NCBI RefSeq assembly: GCF_026745355.1
Contig: NC_079210.1
Coordinates: 6,259,972 to 6,323,971, forward strand
Reading direction: 5' to 3'
Length of the DNA stretch: 64,000 bases
From: Beta vulgaris subsp. vulgaris
Lineage: Eukaryota; Streptophyta; Magnoliopsida; Caryophyllales; Amaranthaceae
Below are positions 1-11,190 of the stretch, one piece after another (position 1 is the stretch's first letter; each line of letters starts with the position of its first letter). The notes beneath the pieces were generated by a model. It did not search any database and was not told the origin of the DNA. It was given only the letters and a program-made list of their open reading frames with translations. Both the position numbers and the translations under genes were made by a program.

Positions 1-317
1 CCATTAATTAAAAATTCAACGTAAACTTTCTTCATCACATGTTCATCCTTTGATAGTGTATTCAGAATCTTACAACTGATAAAACAATAGATAACCATTA
101 AGTACGTGTTCACATTAACTAACACATTAAAAAAATATGTTATTATTTAGAAATACCTTAATTTGCAACACATCAAACTGAATGGTACTTGTGAAGCAAC
201 ACGTCCAAGAATATTAATTGTTATCTCAATAGGTAAACTTTCAAAAATATTGCGCCTACATTGAGACTTTTTTCTCATTGCAGATGAGTTCTTCTTGTTT
301 TCGGATTTTCTCTTCAT
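1..317 (-). CDS. F-box protein, 5' part (two exons, cut by window edge)
   Basis: The ATG at 317-315 opens a basic N-terminus (MKRKSENKK...) followed by an F-box-like segment at about residues 25-55 (LPIEITINILGRVASQ). The exon ends at 157 before a GT donor (RC reads AAG|gtattt). An 81-bp intron (156-76) ends in TTATCAG, and exon 2 starts at 75. Splicing turns ...CCKL into CCKLSCKILNTLSKDEHV, the F-box continuation seen in the plant subfamily with a 'KLSCK' motif; unspliced, the frame stops at once. The family acts as the substrate-recognition subunit of SCF (SKP1-CUL1) ubiquitin ligases; the substrate cannot be told from this part. The frame remains open to base 1, so the C-terminal part lies left of the window. 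Seen: F-box and splice sites. Inferred: an expressed gene. Confidence 0.72.
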
Positions 318-361
318 TGCTAAAGAATATATGAGATATTTGAATATATTATTCGAAATAA

Positions 362-411
362 TACACACACACACACACATATATTATATATATATATATA
401 ATTATATATAT
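362..411. repeat. Compound (AC)n/(TA)n microsatellite
   Basis: An AC dinucleotide run is followed by imperfect TA repeats. It lies just upstream of the F-box start codon on that gene's strand, so it would sit in its 5' leader or promoter. Confidence 0.9.
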
Positions 412-1103
412 TATATATGTAATACACCACAAAAAATTGCCATACTAAACGTATCAAGTTAATAGGAAAACATTCCTTATTTTAAAAACCGACATATATC
501 ATTTATTATACTATACATATAATAAGGTAACTTTATAAATAATATTGATGGTTCAATAAATACCAAAAAGAAACCGTATTTTTTAAACATTCCTTAGTTA
601 ATAATATTGATGATTCAAAAAATCGACATATATCTTTTAAACATATTTTTTATGAAATTCGAATTAGTTATGGTTAAATATAACACAATTTTTAGTGGCA
701 TAATTAAATAGGACATATAAAACTTTGGATAAATATAAGTTGTATGATGGTGGAGAATAATATATAAAGAGATAGATATGTAGTTGAGTACAAAATATAT
801 TGCCATTCAATGTGACTTTTGCATTAAATTTAGTAGGTCATTGTTTTGATTGAAAAGATGGTGGGGACTTTATATAGGTCAAAGTATTTGAATATTGAAT
901 CATCAAAATCAATACATTAGACAAAGTACTTAATAATTTGATAATGACATAAATAAATAAGTACATAAAGAAAGCGCATAAAGATATGTAAATCATCTTA
1001 GTACAACACGTACTAAAAAAAAAATGAACCAAAAGAAATTAAATAATGTTATCGATTATTAAAATGGTAATGACAATTACAATCAAACTTTAATTACTAC
1101 GTT
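412..1103. other. AT-rich intergenic DNA upstream of the F-box gene
   Basis: Very AT-rich; only short hydrophobic ORFs without coding character. I see no transposon ends or RNA gene here. Confidence 0.5.
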
Positions 1104-1582
1104 TTAATCAATTGATAGATAATCAACTAATACATTGTTGTTAACGCCACAACATTCCATGTTGTTTAAATCACAATCTTCAAAATAGTCATCATCAATC
1201 TTGTAAGCTCTTGATGGAATGCATTGTAGATCATATAACATCATATTCGAATAATCAAAATATGGACGATAACCATGTATTGTTGTCCAAACGTCTTCAA
1301 CATAAGCCCAAACTTCATTGCTTTTATTAAAATCATATGTAAACATACTGGACACATTGTGGAAATAAAGATGCCTCCACGGAAGAGTGTTAAAACCATA
1401 GATTCAACATCTAAGAAATTCGAATATTCAACTTTAGCGGGCCATTTTTTTGATGGATTTTCGGTTTCTATTAATTTGGAGGAGAACATAATATTGATGT
1501 AGAAGTAGGGGAAGAAGTTGACATCAATATGCAAATTGAAAGTCCGAAATTGAGTTGGGATGTTTGAAGAGAAAACGACCAT
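1104..1582 (-). pseudogene. Unassigned ORF remnant, two overlapping frames
   Basis: Two overlapping minus-strand frames of 113 and 83 codons look like one protein broken by a frameshift near 1350. The first carries KKWPAKVEYSNFLDVESM. The second is acidic and Cys/Tyr-rich (VWTTIHGYRPYFDYSN, then DDDYFEDCDLNNMECC). I do not recognise a family, and no catalytic motif is visible. It may be a captured host-gene fragment or chance ORFs in AT-rich DNA. No splice sites were found that would rescue a single frame. Confidence 0.2.
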
Positions 1583-2040
1583 TTATACTAAAAAATCTAC
1601 CCTTTTTTTATTTTTTTGAAAATACGTTATCAAGCTAATTATGGTTGATTGACAATCAGAATAACTATTGATTGATTGATTAGTAATATAATTTCGAAAA
1701 GTATCAATTTAAATTAACTAATTAATTGACAATTACCATTAATCGAGGCAATAATTAAGATTGATTGATAATTTAAATTACTTCCCGTATTTAGTTGATT
1801 AGAAAATATTCGAAATAACCCAATATGGCAAAAAAAAAAATTCGGCCAACACTAATGGGAATTCGGAATTTTGAATTATGAAATTGTACCCATATATAAC
1901 TCTCAATCACAATACTATATGTTTGGAATATCCTTGATTTCCGGAAATCTCTTATGAGATCATGATATTAATTGCCTAATTTAAAAAATGAATCAATCAA
2001 TTTCCGAATTCCTTTGCATTTTTCATATAATTTTCGGCCA
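1583..2040. other. AT-rich spacer, no gene seen
   Basis: Contains short direct repeats of TTGATTGA type around 1645-1690. No ORF or clear element terminus was found. Confidence 0.4.
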
Positions 2041-2165
2041 AAATATTCTCCATTGCCACGTGGACACTCTCATTGAGAGTTTAATTGTGAGGAGCTCTAG
2101 AATTGCTCGGTTAATGTGAGCTTGCCACGTCAGCTTTTGTCTTCTGCTTTAGATAATAGTATAGA
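2041..2165 (-). mobile_element. Putative Helitron 5' terminus (minus strand)
   Basis: Read on the minus strand, 2165 begins TCTATACTATTATCTAAAG and is preceded by A. This matches the TC start and the A|T insertion context of Helitrons, and resembles the 5' ends of the better-defined copies at 41226, 51556 and 63204. Two CACGTGG/CCACGT-type words lie inside. I could not locate the matching CTRR 3' end, so only the terminus is annotated. Confidence 0.4.
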
Positions 2166-2236
2166 TGATTTCACTAAAAGTTTGAGGCAATTCAATATCC
2201 TAGAGAAAGGCTTTTGTTGAGTAATGTAGTATTTTG

Positions 2237-4560
2237 GTGATTGTAAATAAATGATGATTATGTACGATTAATATGTGTGTTTGAGATGTGCATATTATAT
2301 TAAGATAGAACACGTCATGAAAGGTTAAATATATATCACATCATGAAGGAATTATAATAAGTGAAGTTCCTTAGGGAAACTTCAAAGAGAGAAAAAGTCT
2401 GATTATACAATATGTTGCTAGACTTTATATAAGCTCCTAAGTTGGAATCAAACATGACGAATTCAAGGCAAATGATGAAGAAACAAGCAACAACAAAGTT
2501 CCTAGAAGAGTTTCTAGAAAAAAAACACAAACATCAGTTGCTAGGTAGATCCAAAAAAGGAATATTGAATATGAAGATCCTGAGCAGGAATTATGAGAGC
2601 AGTTCCTGAGAGAAATTAGCACAACGAAATTCCAGACGCGTAGCAATCAACATGCGAGTTCTTGAGTCAAAGCAACATGGAGTAGGAAGACAAAAAAATA
2701 TGAGTTTACTTTCTAGTATACATGTTAGTATGTAGATACTTGAAAAGTAATGGAATAAACCAACAAGTTACTAAAAGCAACATCGTGTAAGTTAAAGTCT
2801 GAGCGTCTGTTGCATATCATAATAGTGTTTTATTTAAAGTTTGTTTCCTAGTAAATCTCTACGTGATGAATTGCTTTTAAATAATATCCTTTAATTATTT
2901 TAGGATAAGGTTTAGTTTTAAATAAAGGATAATTAACAAATAAAAATTGGTTTTGACTTAGGTTTCTTTTATTTATTATCATTTATTTATTTTATTTATT
3001 ATAATTTTGTTTTTATATTGATTTATGTTTTGAAATAAAGAGCCTACTTTATTTTACGTATAATGAGTTTTTGTGAGAAATGAAACTTTTCTTTTTAGAC
3101 CCGAGTTCCTTTAACTAATGTGTTTATGTCATGCTTATGAAAAAGTTTTCACTAAAATATTTTTGTGTGAGAAGATAAATTAAAAGTGAGTTTTGGAAAA
3201 ATATCTCTTGGATCATTTTCGAAATTTTTTTTGAGGTACCCCTCAGGTTTAGCATATTTCTCAAAATACTCCTCTTATTTTGGGAATCCCTTAGATGCCT
3301 TTAGGTTTGACATGTTGCTCAAAATACCTTTATCATAGACGGAAGTTCAAATGCATAATTTGCGGAGGCACTCTTGAAACTTAATCTTTGAACCTCAAAA
3401 TTCAATAAGTGTATATATTTAGAATTATAGCAAACCTCAAGGATACATCTAAAATTTCTCATTATTTTTTGAGAAAATGTAGCTTTTTCTCCAAGGATTT
3501 GTTTCATTTTTGTTTCCTATTTTTACCTTAATAATTTTACACTAAACATAGTATAAGTAGTGCAAAAGACTTTGACAACTTTCTCCCCAACTAACTAGTC
3601 ATGGGTAAGTGTCTAAAAATTAGGAAACTTACGGTTAGTGGAGTTTGAGTTTGAATGAACTCTTGTAATGAGTACGTGGTTGAGAGGCATGAGTGAATTC
3701 TTATATTGAGTTTGGGCTAGGAACTTGAGTGAGTTCCTAATGTGTATCGGTAGACTTCGAGTGAAGTCTCATTAAGAGTGAAGGGTTGAGTGGACCTTTT
3801 GTAAGAGTAGAGAAAGAAAGCTTCAAAGTTAAACTTATACGGTGCATTTGTTTGAGGGAACAATTGTTGGAACTTGAGTAGAGGAACTCAAGCTTAGTTG
3901 AGTTTCTAATTGGTTGTAACTGAGTTGTTGCCCCTATTATAATGGAGAAGAGTTAAGTCTAAATCTCGAGTGAGTCATGGTTTTTCTTCATGTTGGGCCC
4001 AAGAATTTTCCACGTAAAATCTCTCATGCATGTTAAGTTCCTCATTGCTTATGTTTCCAATTTTGAATTCTTTTGGAAATAAGTTTCATAATACAATTTA
4101 CCCACCCTCTCTTGTAGTGTTCCTTTCGAATTAATAACTTTGAGTACAAGTCTTAAAGTGGGTAAGAACTTGTATGAGTTACTTTGTATGTGTAAAAAGG
4201 TTTGAGTGAAGCCTAAGAGTTAAGTGCTCAGATAGATCAGAAAAACTTCGAAGGAAGTTTGTTTGTAATAGTTAGAGGAAATTGTTACTTGAGAACGTGT
4301 TCATAGAGGAACACAAGTGAGATCCGAGTTTTTAATAGGTTGTAGAATTAATACCCTATCATAGTGGAAGAAGTTGAGTTAAAAGTCGTTGGGGTGAATG
4401 TTTCTCTTTCTGTTAGGCCTAGAAAGTTTCTTTGTAATATTATCTCTTATGTTGTCTATGTTCCTTATACCTTTTAGCTTTAAAATGCTGCAAATTTTGG
4501 CTTGAATTTTTAGTCTACAATTCACCCATCTTGAGTACTTTATCTAAAACATTTAAGCAG
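2237..4560 (+). mobile_element. Sirevirus-like (Ty1-copia) LTR debris with duplicated tail
   Basis: A non-coding block with the marks of a Sirevirus LTR: a start resembling the copy at 60611, a TGTTGGGCCCAAG-AATTTTCCACG stretch near 3993-4015, and a tail of the type 'CAATTTACCCACCCTCTCTTG' near 4095. The tail module occurs twice in tandem, about 3600-4131 and 4132-4560, clearly diverged (TTCTGTTAGGCCTAGAAAG and ACAATTCACCCATCTTGAG in the second). No gag, pol or integrase coding remains. An old solo LTR, or fragments of two. Confidence 0.5.
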
Positions 4561-5117
4561 TGCAAAGAAAGGTTTATCTTTTTCTTTTCTATGGTTTTGT
4601 AAGTTATTATACCTATTGAATATTTTGAAGCCAAGGTCCGTTTGATTTGATGGGAAACCATTTTCATGGATACCATCGGAAAACGCTAATGAATATTAGT
4701 TTTTCCTTGTTTGATTTGATTGAAAACTATTCAACTAAAAAGGAGAAATGAAGATGTTGAAAATGAGAGATTGGAAGAAAACATTCAGATTTAGGAATTA
4801 CATTATATAAGTTTGACTAATGGTTGTGTTGAGGTATTTTCAATTAAAAGGCTACCCCAGACATGCTTTACTTTGGTTAATAAATAAGTACTTGTTGGAA
4901 CTAAACTTAAATCGACATAACGAGAGTAGGGTTATCTATTATCTCCTTCATTACTTGTGCTTCCTCCGTAACAAAATATATGTAATACTTTCCATTTTAG
5001 GCTGTAACAAAATAGATGTTACACCTTTTTTTTCTTTCTTATTTTGATACTTTAAGTGCTGAAATTACAAAAAAATATCTTACTAAATAAATTTTACCAT
5101 ACTTAATGAAACTAACT
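4561..5117. other. AT-rich spacer, no gene seen
   Basis: A repeated TTTGATTTGATTGAAAAC-like word occurs near 4650 and 4710. A 75-codon ORF at 4820 lacks coding features. No convincing element ends. Confidence 0.4.
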
Positions 5118-5294
5118 TATGTAAACATAACCATCAATCAAATCACTAATAACAACCCATCTTATTAGAGTAACATTATATGTAAAAGGTTAGAATGGCC
5201 TTTTACTAGTCATAGGTATGTATTGTAAACACTATATATATTGAATGTCAGGGTTAGCCTAATCAGGTTAACAATTATTCTCCACACTTGTACA
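5118..5294 (+). mobile_element. Short 5' LTR of a Ty1-copia element (end well placed, start uncertain)
   Basis: The segment ends in TTGTACA at 5294 and is followed directly by a tRNA-Met-type primer-binding site, which fixes the 3' edge of an LTR. The start is tentative (TGTAAAC at 5118); no second LTR lies in the window. Confidence 0.5.
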
Positions 5295-5307
5295 TGGTAT
5301 CACAACC
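5295..5307 (+). promoter_or_regulatory. Copia primer-binding site (initiator tRNA-Met type)
   Basis: TGGTATCACAACC closely matches the plant copia consensus TGGTATCAGAGCC and abuts an LTR ending in CA. It primes minus-strand DNA synthesis in intact elements. Confidence 0.75.
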
Positions 5308-5356
5308 TAGGTTTTTCTATAAAAAAATTTCCCTCTCTCAAATAATTTTTTTTCCG

Positions 5357-5735
5357 ATGGATCTTGCGACCCACGCTTCCGCCACAACCGCCGCTTCCAC
5401 GCAGCCCTCGCCGGCGTCGACCTCCGATCAGCCATTGCCTCCGCCGACGCAGCCCACCGCCGCATCACAGCCTTTCGTGTCGTTCTTCTCCCAGACGTCG
5501 GTGTCCTCCTACACCACGCTCAACGCCACGCCTGCTGTTGCGTTCTCTCACTCGATGCTGGGTTTCTCCTTGCCGTTTCACCACGACGTCTCACCGACTT
5601 CCACGTCGCGCACGTCACCTAGGACACCGCCGGGATTCAGTAACCCGATAGTGACGCCCACCGCCGGGATGAGTCACCCTTTTCACGCGGCTTCCTCTTC
5701 TCCAGTTTTTCTCCATCAAAATTTGGATGACCACA
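5357..5735 (+). pseudogene. Copia gag N-terminal fragment
   Basis: The ATG at 5357 (MDLATHAS...) opens about 125 codons rich in Ser, Thr, Pro and Ala, the usual low-complexity N-terminus of a Ty1-copia gag placed just after the primer-binding site. The segment is distinctly more GC-rich than its surroundings. The frame runs on into unrelated LINE-derived sequence near 5738, before any gag core or zinc knuckle, so the element is truncated. Coding as gag is inferred from context, not from a conserved motif. Confidence 0.55.
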
Positions 5736-5737
5736 AT

Positions 5738-6487
5738 GGGTATCAAACCTGTGGGGGATACTTCGTTCCCTTTAGACTTCTGGGTAAAAAACTTTATCAA
5801 GTTGCTAGGGGAAACGAATAGTCATCAGGACAATGGACTCAAGTCAAAGTGAAGATCCCTTTATTGCTACGTTATGGGTGATATGGCTTCATATAAATGA
5901 GATTGTCTTCAGAACTATCATCCCGAGTCCGGATCGAATTATGAATATATTTTCAGAGATGTTGGAAAGGTTGACTAAATTCAGAATCTCCACTAGCCAA
6001 AAAGAGACCTCTCATGTAAAAGTCCAGGACCTATCGTGGAGCAAGGGTTCAATAACAGGAAATAGACTTATTTGTGTACAGGTGGATGGAGCTTGGAAGA
6101 AAACAAAAGATGCAACTACTTGGGAAGCAGCAATAACTTGGGTTGAAGAAGGAAACTCCAATGCCTACAAGTCAATGAAAATTCTTGCACCTTCCCCCAT
6201 TCAAACTGAAGCTCAAGCCATACACTATTGTCTTCAAAACTGGCAACATAAAACGGAAACGATTGCAATAAAAACCGATTATTAGGAGTTAGTTAAAGCT
6301 TTGAAGAATGGAGGAGAAGCCGACTTCGAGACTAAACATATTAAAAATAGCATCATTGCAATAGCTAATAAATTTGATTTTGTACGTTGTACGTATGTTA
6401 AAAGAAATGAGGTTTCTAAAGCGCACGATCTAGCTATTAAAGCTAGAAAGAGCAATTAAGATTCCTTATACTAGCGTTGTAAAAAAA
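5738..6487 (+). pseudogene. 5'-truncated L1-type LINE tail with RNase H domain
   Basis: The segment encodes the end of a plant LINE ORF2. A zf-RVT-side linker (FPLDFWVKNFIKLLGE) lies in one frame. After a frameshift near 5828 come EDPFIATLWVIWLHINEIVF and an RNase H (RVT_3) domain with VDGAWK (first Asp), TEAQAIHYCLQNW (Glu) and IKTDY (Asp). A TAG near 6283 interrupts, and the frame then resumes with ELVKALKNG and VRCTYVKRNEVSKAHDLA. A short A-run at about 6480-6487 is a likely poly(A) remnant. It joins the copia gag fragment directly, so one element inserted into or recombined with the other. Not functional. Confidence 0.72.
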
Positions 6488-6659
6488 ATGTTCATAGTAA
6501 ACTCCAAAATTTGCAGTAACAAAAACATATTCGGGAGTCAAATCAAATTGCAACCCAAAAATTAACAGAAAAAAACTCCAAATAACAGAATCAATTAGCA
6601 ACAGCTCGAACTTAACACCAATCAGTCAAAATCCAAATAGAAAAATTACCTAACAAAAC

Positions 6660-8935
6660 GGATCCACCTTGTCTTCATCCTCTTCTCCATCAACTTCATC
6701 ATCAAACCCATAATCAACCTCCTCCGCGTCTTCAATAATGTACTTTGCACGATGCCAATTTTGCAAACATACTAGAGCTTGAACCTTTGTTTACTTCAAG
6801 CAGCTAGGTGAGGACGATATAGTCTTTCCTTCAATACTAAAGGCGAATTTCGAAGCCACAATACTCACGAAAATAGTAAAAAAAATCTCATGTTATTTTT
6901 GAAAGAAAGTATATCTCACATAACGTTGATGCCAAAACTCTAAAATGTTTAACTCGTAGTTGAGATCAAGAACATCATCATCTACATACATGTCGAGTTG
7001 TGATTTTCCCACTTGAGGCCAACTACTACTAACAAATTGGTCGTAGTCATAAAAAAAAATTAGTACCTAACCTAGAAGAAGGAGAAGGTAATGCTACATA
7101 GGTAAGACACTAGTGTATTGCAACTTGTAATCATTATACAATCTAATCTAGGTACTCAATACGTCATTAACTCTTCTTGAACCCTCATCATTACCGAATA
7201 ACTTACAACACAATATTCCACAAATTTCACCTTATACCTAGGGTCAAGAATTGCAGCACGTGACAAGTACATGTTGTATTCTGACTAATATTTGTCAAAT
7301 TTCGATAGATTAGGTTCGATCATTTCCTTTGGAAACACATAAGGACCGCCATTTGCCGCCTCAACTAAGTGACGATGGACCATCCATGCACCTTTAAAAT
7401 ACAAGTTTTAAGAGATGTTTAACGGCTGAAAACATGAAAGTAACTTGATAAAACAACTCCAAAAAGTCACGAATTACCCTCACTTTGTCCTACTCATCTT
7501 CTAAAGGAACATAAGTTTCGAAATGGTGCATAATTTGAACCCAAATGAATGAAGACATCCTTAAAAAAAGTGTAGTACCAAGCAAATGATAAGTATAATT
7601 CCACCTAACTTGCATTTCAGGATTCAATTTCTTTCTCCTATCCAAGTAGAAAATTATTTCCGTACAACCATAAAACTCACTACGTCTATGAGAGGATATG
7701 GTAATCATTTTAGGAAAGAGCAAATTTTATCAAAAAATTCAGTTATGTACATCAACCCATTTTGCACAACAAGGTTCAAAATATGTGCACAATACCTCAA
7801 TGAAACAAACACTCACCACAAGCTAATCCTCCCCTAGGAACAAGTCTCCTTTTCAAAGTAGATATCATCACATCATTGTAGGTTGCATTACCTACTATGA
7901 TAGAAAGTATGTTGTTATCCAACTTCCATTGAGTAAGAAACATAGCAATTTCATTAGTAATACTTACACCATCATATGGGGGCGTTAAAGCCCTAAACAT
8001 AAGAGTCCTCTTGTGGAGTTTCCATCTATTATCAACAAAATGGGCAGTCACACAAATAAAATGTTGCCTAGTATGATTGTATTTCCAATTATATGTTGTT
8101 AAAGAAACTCGACCCGAAACTTTAGACAATATATCTTTTAATTCATCCTTTTCTAACACATAAGAAGACAATGAATCCCTTTTTGCAGTTGCACGGCCAA
8201 ATGAAATAAAATTACAGTTAGCTCTAGTCATCATTCTCTTGAATCCATTTTCATAGCAAAAGAATGAGTTCCTTGTGCTATGAAATTAACAATATTTGCT
8301 CTAAGCTTAGCCATATTAAACATGTAATTATCCCCATCATTATCATCCTCATACCTAAGTCCAAGAGGCCTAAGTACACATCTTTCTAGATGACGCTTTA
8401 AGGGCCTGTTCTCTTCGGCATAAAACAGCTGAACTGAACTGAACTGATCTTAACTGAACTGATCTTAACTGAACTGAACTGATCTTAACTGAATTGAATT
8501 GAACTGAACTGAACTGAAATGAATAGTGATATGTGAGAGTAAAAGTATTGTCAAGAGCTGAACTGAACTGAATTGGTCTAAACTGAACTGAACTGATCTG
8601 AACCGATCAGAATTGAACTGAATAGAACTGAACTGAATTGAACTGAACTGAAAATAAGATGGGGAGAACAGGCCCTAACTGACAAGTGCCACTGTCACGT
8701 TATGCTGGCAATTCTAATTTACAATACGTGCAAGTAGATATTCTCTCACCTTGAGCATTCTTTTCTTCAATAAGTTCCTTCCAAACTTTTGACCTTTTCT
8801 TTCTCTTCCGGTGCTGAGGCACATCATACTCGGTATACCCATCATCGCGTTCTGGCATTGTTAAATTAATAGCATCATTCCCACCATTCTTAAATTTATG
8901 ATGTTGCATATAAACAATTTGATAAGTTAATTAGC
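6660..8935 (-). pseudogene. hAT-superfamily transposase remnant (BED finger to hAT dimerisation region)
   Basis: On the minus strand a BED zinc finger (SKVWKELIEEKNA, then CTYCK) starts at ATG 8909. The core follows at 8234-7797 with SGRVSLTTYNWKYNHTRQHF, VTAHFVDNRWKLHKRTLMF and IVGNATYNDVMIS, the usual RICESLEEPER-like DDE region. Further down, EYNMYLSRAAILDPRYKVKF (near 7250) and a degenerate C-terminal dimerisation segment (DMYVDDDVLDLNYELNILEF, near 6960-7020) can be read. Frames are broken in several places, and a MITE interrupts it at 8401-8676. Family function: cut-and-paste transposition with 8-bp target duplications. Terminal repeats were not found. Not functional. Confidence 0.78.
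8401..8676. mobile_element. Tourist-like (PIF/Harbinger) MITE inside the hAT gene
   Basis: Terminal inverted repeats GGGCCTGTTCTC / GAGAACAGGCCC bound the element (8402-8675) and are flanked by a TAA duplication (8399-8401 and 8676-8678). TIR type and TSD fit PIF/Harbinger MITEs. The interior is mostly CTGAA-type pentamer repeats (AACTGAACTGATCTTAACTG) around a short unique core. Confidence 0.8.
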
Positions 8936-9284
8936 TATGAATTTTCCATGATTTCCAGTAATTAGCAAATTTTGACCACGCAGCCTACAATTTAATTCAA
9001 TTATGTTCTTAACATTTTTAAGTGTTACACATTAACAAAAAAACATAGAGGGATTAGACAATCAAGCCCAAAAATTAGTCAAATTAAACTGAGAAGTGGA
9101 AAATAGTAAAAACAAAAGTCTCCTACTGCTGATCTTATCCAAAAATAAGACTATTATATAATTTATACTAGAGTTAACAAGAGATAATGGCAAAAAAACC
9201 TTTTTATTTAAGTTTTCAACATCCCTTCAATAATATTAACATCAAAAATCCTAAAATTCAATTCTCAATCCCAAAATACTCGGA
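8936..9284. other. Spacer between hAT remnant and LINE 3' end
   Basis: AT-rich with no ORF. It may contain hAT 5' non-coding sequence, but no TIR was identified. Confidence 0.4.
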
Positions 9285-9559
9285 TTTTTTTTGGCAATTA
9301 AAATTTCATATATTACCAAAAGCAATGTGATTAAAAAAGCTAATCACATGAGTTCAAACCAGCCAACCGCAACCAAACTAAGGTCTAAAAGCACCCTAGT
9401 GCAATACTAAGCTCTTTCTATCCATCTCAGTACATATGTAGCAGCTACTTCAAACAATATCTCTCTTACAACATAATAATGAAAGTCTTGGTCTTACGTT
9501 GCTTCCAGATAGCTTAAATAGATTATGAGAAGAACATCACATGCATTTTGCCTTTAGTC

Positions 9560-10246
9560 TTCCTAGCCATTCTCATAGCATACAACCCTTCATTATGGAA
9601 TTTTCCAATAGTGCGCTGCACATTCCGTCTTCTAATCTCATCAGTTCATGTTGTAGCAGCATAGTTACACTTATAAAAGAGGTGTTGCACAAATGTTGGT
9701 GCATTTGAGCACAAGCAGCATGTGACATTGCATTATGTGCCTCAAGAGTGCAACCTGTCCACAGTTGCCAACCTATTATGAAGGGTAAGCCAAAGAATAA
9801 ACATGCTTCTAGATGAAGCATGGTTATTACAGATCATTCTCTTCCAATCATTCTTGTCAAAAACTCCTAGGACCAGCTTATAAACTCTTTTAATTACAAA
9901 CTTCGGCAAAAACTCTGTCAGCCCCCCAAGTCAGTCACCATATCCCTGGTCTGAATGATCTTCCTTAGAAGCCAGGAGCAATTGAAAGTGATGTTCATAG
10001 TAGCCACAACAGCTCTTTTAATATAGTAGGCATGGACCCACTTTACCCATATCTTGTCTCTCTTGAACTCAATTGCCCAAAGAAGCTTCATCAAGGCTAC
10101 TTTATTCGAAATCTGCATATTTACTAAGTTTCCGCCACCACCACTCTTTGGGAGCTGAAGAATATTCCAAGCTACATGAGATTTCCTACCTTCCTCAGGA
10201 TTGCCTGACCATAAGAACATCCTACAAACACTCTCCACAACTTTAT
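9560..10246 (-). pseudogene. LINE ORF2 C-terminal part (zf-RVT)
   Basis: Minus-strand frames give VESVCRMFLWSGN, SHVAWNILQLPKSGGG and then a zf-RVT segment with HNRLATVDRL-type text, two Cys pairs and HLFYKC. This is the region downstream of RT in plant L1 ORF2. Several stops and frame changes are present. The coding link to RT is lost through the segment at 10247-11190. Confidence 0.7.
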
Positions 10247-11190
10247 CACTAGTATAATAACTGCTTATTGCTGCGGTGGTATTGCTGTGATTTTACCCAT
10301 ACGTAGCAATATATCACGTAAAAAGAAAAGGTAAAATATAAAATAAAGATATTGTTGCTGTTTCGGCCAAAAATCGCAGCAATATGATATCAATAGGATT
10401 TTTTTTGAAAAAAAGTTGACTTTGTCAAGAACTGCAGCAATATATTAAAAAATTTTTTTTTAATATATTATTGTGGTTCTTGAAAGAATCGTAGCAATAT
10501 CATTAAGAAACATTAAAAAAAAAGTATAAAATGTCTGGAGTTGTCTTTTTCCTCACTTATCACTCATCCTCTCACACGCCGCCGTCTTCAGTCTTCACCC
10601 TCACTCCTCTCCCCCTTCACCTTTACCCTCACTCCTCTCACCCTTCACCCTAACCTTCACCCGCAAGGCGCAAACGCACCATCTTCGACCATGGCGAAAC
10701 GCGCGACAACGAAACCACCATGGCGCAACAACGAAACCACCATGACGCAACAACGAAACCACCATGACGCACCATCTTCAACCATGGCGAAACGCGTGAC
10801 AACGAAATCACCGTGGCGCGACAACAAAACCACCATGATGCGCCATCTTTGACCACGGTGAAACGCGCGACAACGAAACCACCATGGCGCGACAACGAAA
10901 GATGGTGAGTGATGAATGACGAACGGAGATCTGGTGGAGAGAGGGAAGAGGCGAACACGTGACAAATCCGACCAGATCTGTTTTTTTTTTTCCTTTTTTT
11001 TTGGGTATGTTTTTTCCCTTTTTTCGTTTTTTTTCCGTTTTTTTAGATCTGTAAATTTTTTGTTTTAGGTTTTTTTTCAGTTTCTTATTTTTTTAATATA
11101 TTTTTTGTTTTTATTATATTTTTTTGTAATTAATCATTTAGTTATAACTGTTTTTTTTTATTTTTACTTTTTCATTTTACTTTTTGATAT
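10247..11190. mobile_element. CACTA-like fragment inserted in LINE RT domain
   Basis: At 10247 a CACTAGTATAATAACTGC end starts inside LINE coding sequence, followed by subterminal-type repeats built on ATTGCTGCG and its complement (10285-10500). The opposite end (TAGTG) is absent. LINE sequence resumes near 11172-11190, but with a large part of RT missing, including the catalytic FxDD segment. So either the insertion was followed by a deletion, or only part of the element survives. The interior is GC-rich repeats and T-rich DNA. Confidence 0.45.
10680..10905. repeat. Degenerate minisatellite (CAACGAAACCACCATG-type)
   Basis: Units such as ACAACGAAACCACCATGGCG recur many times with changes. 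Open frames on both strands here are products of the repeat, not genes. Confidence 0.8.

Noticed and set aside
10541..10965. Four overlapping ~100-codon ORFs
   Set aside because: Products of a degenerate minisatellite open on both strands.
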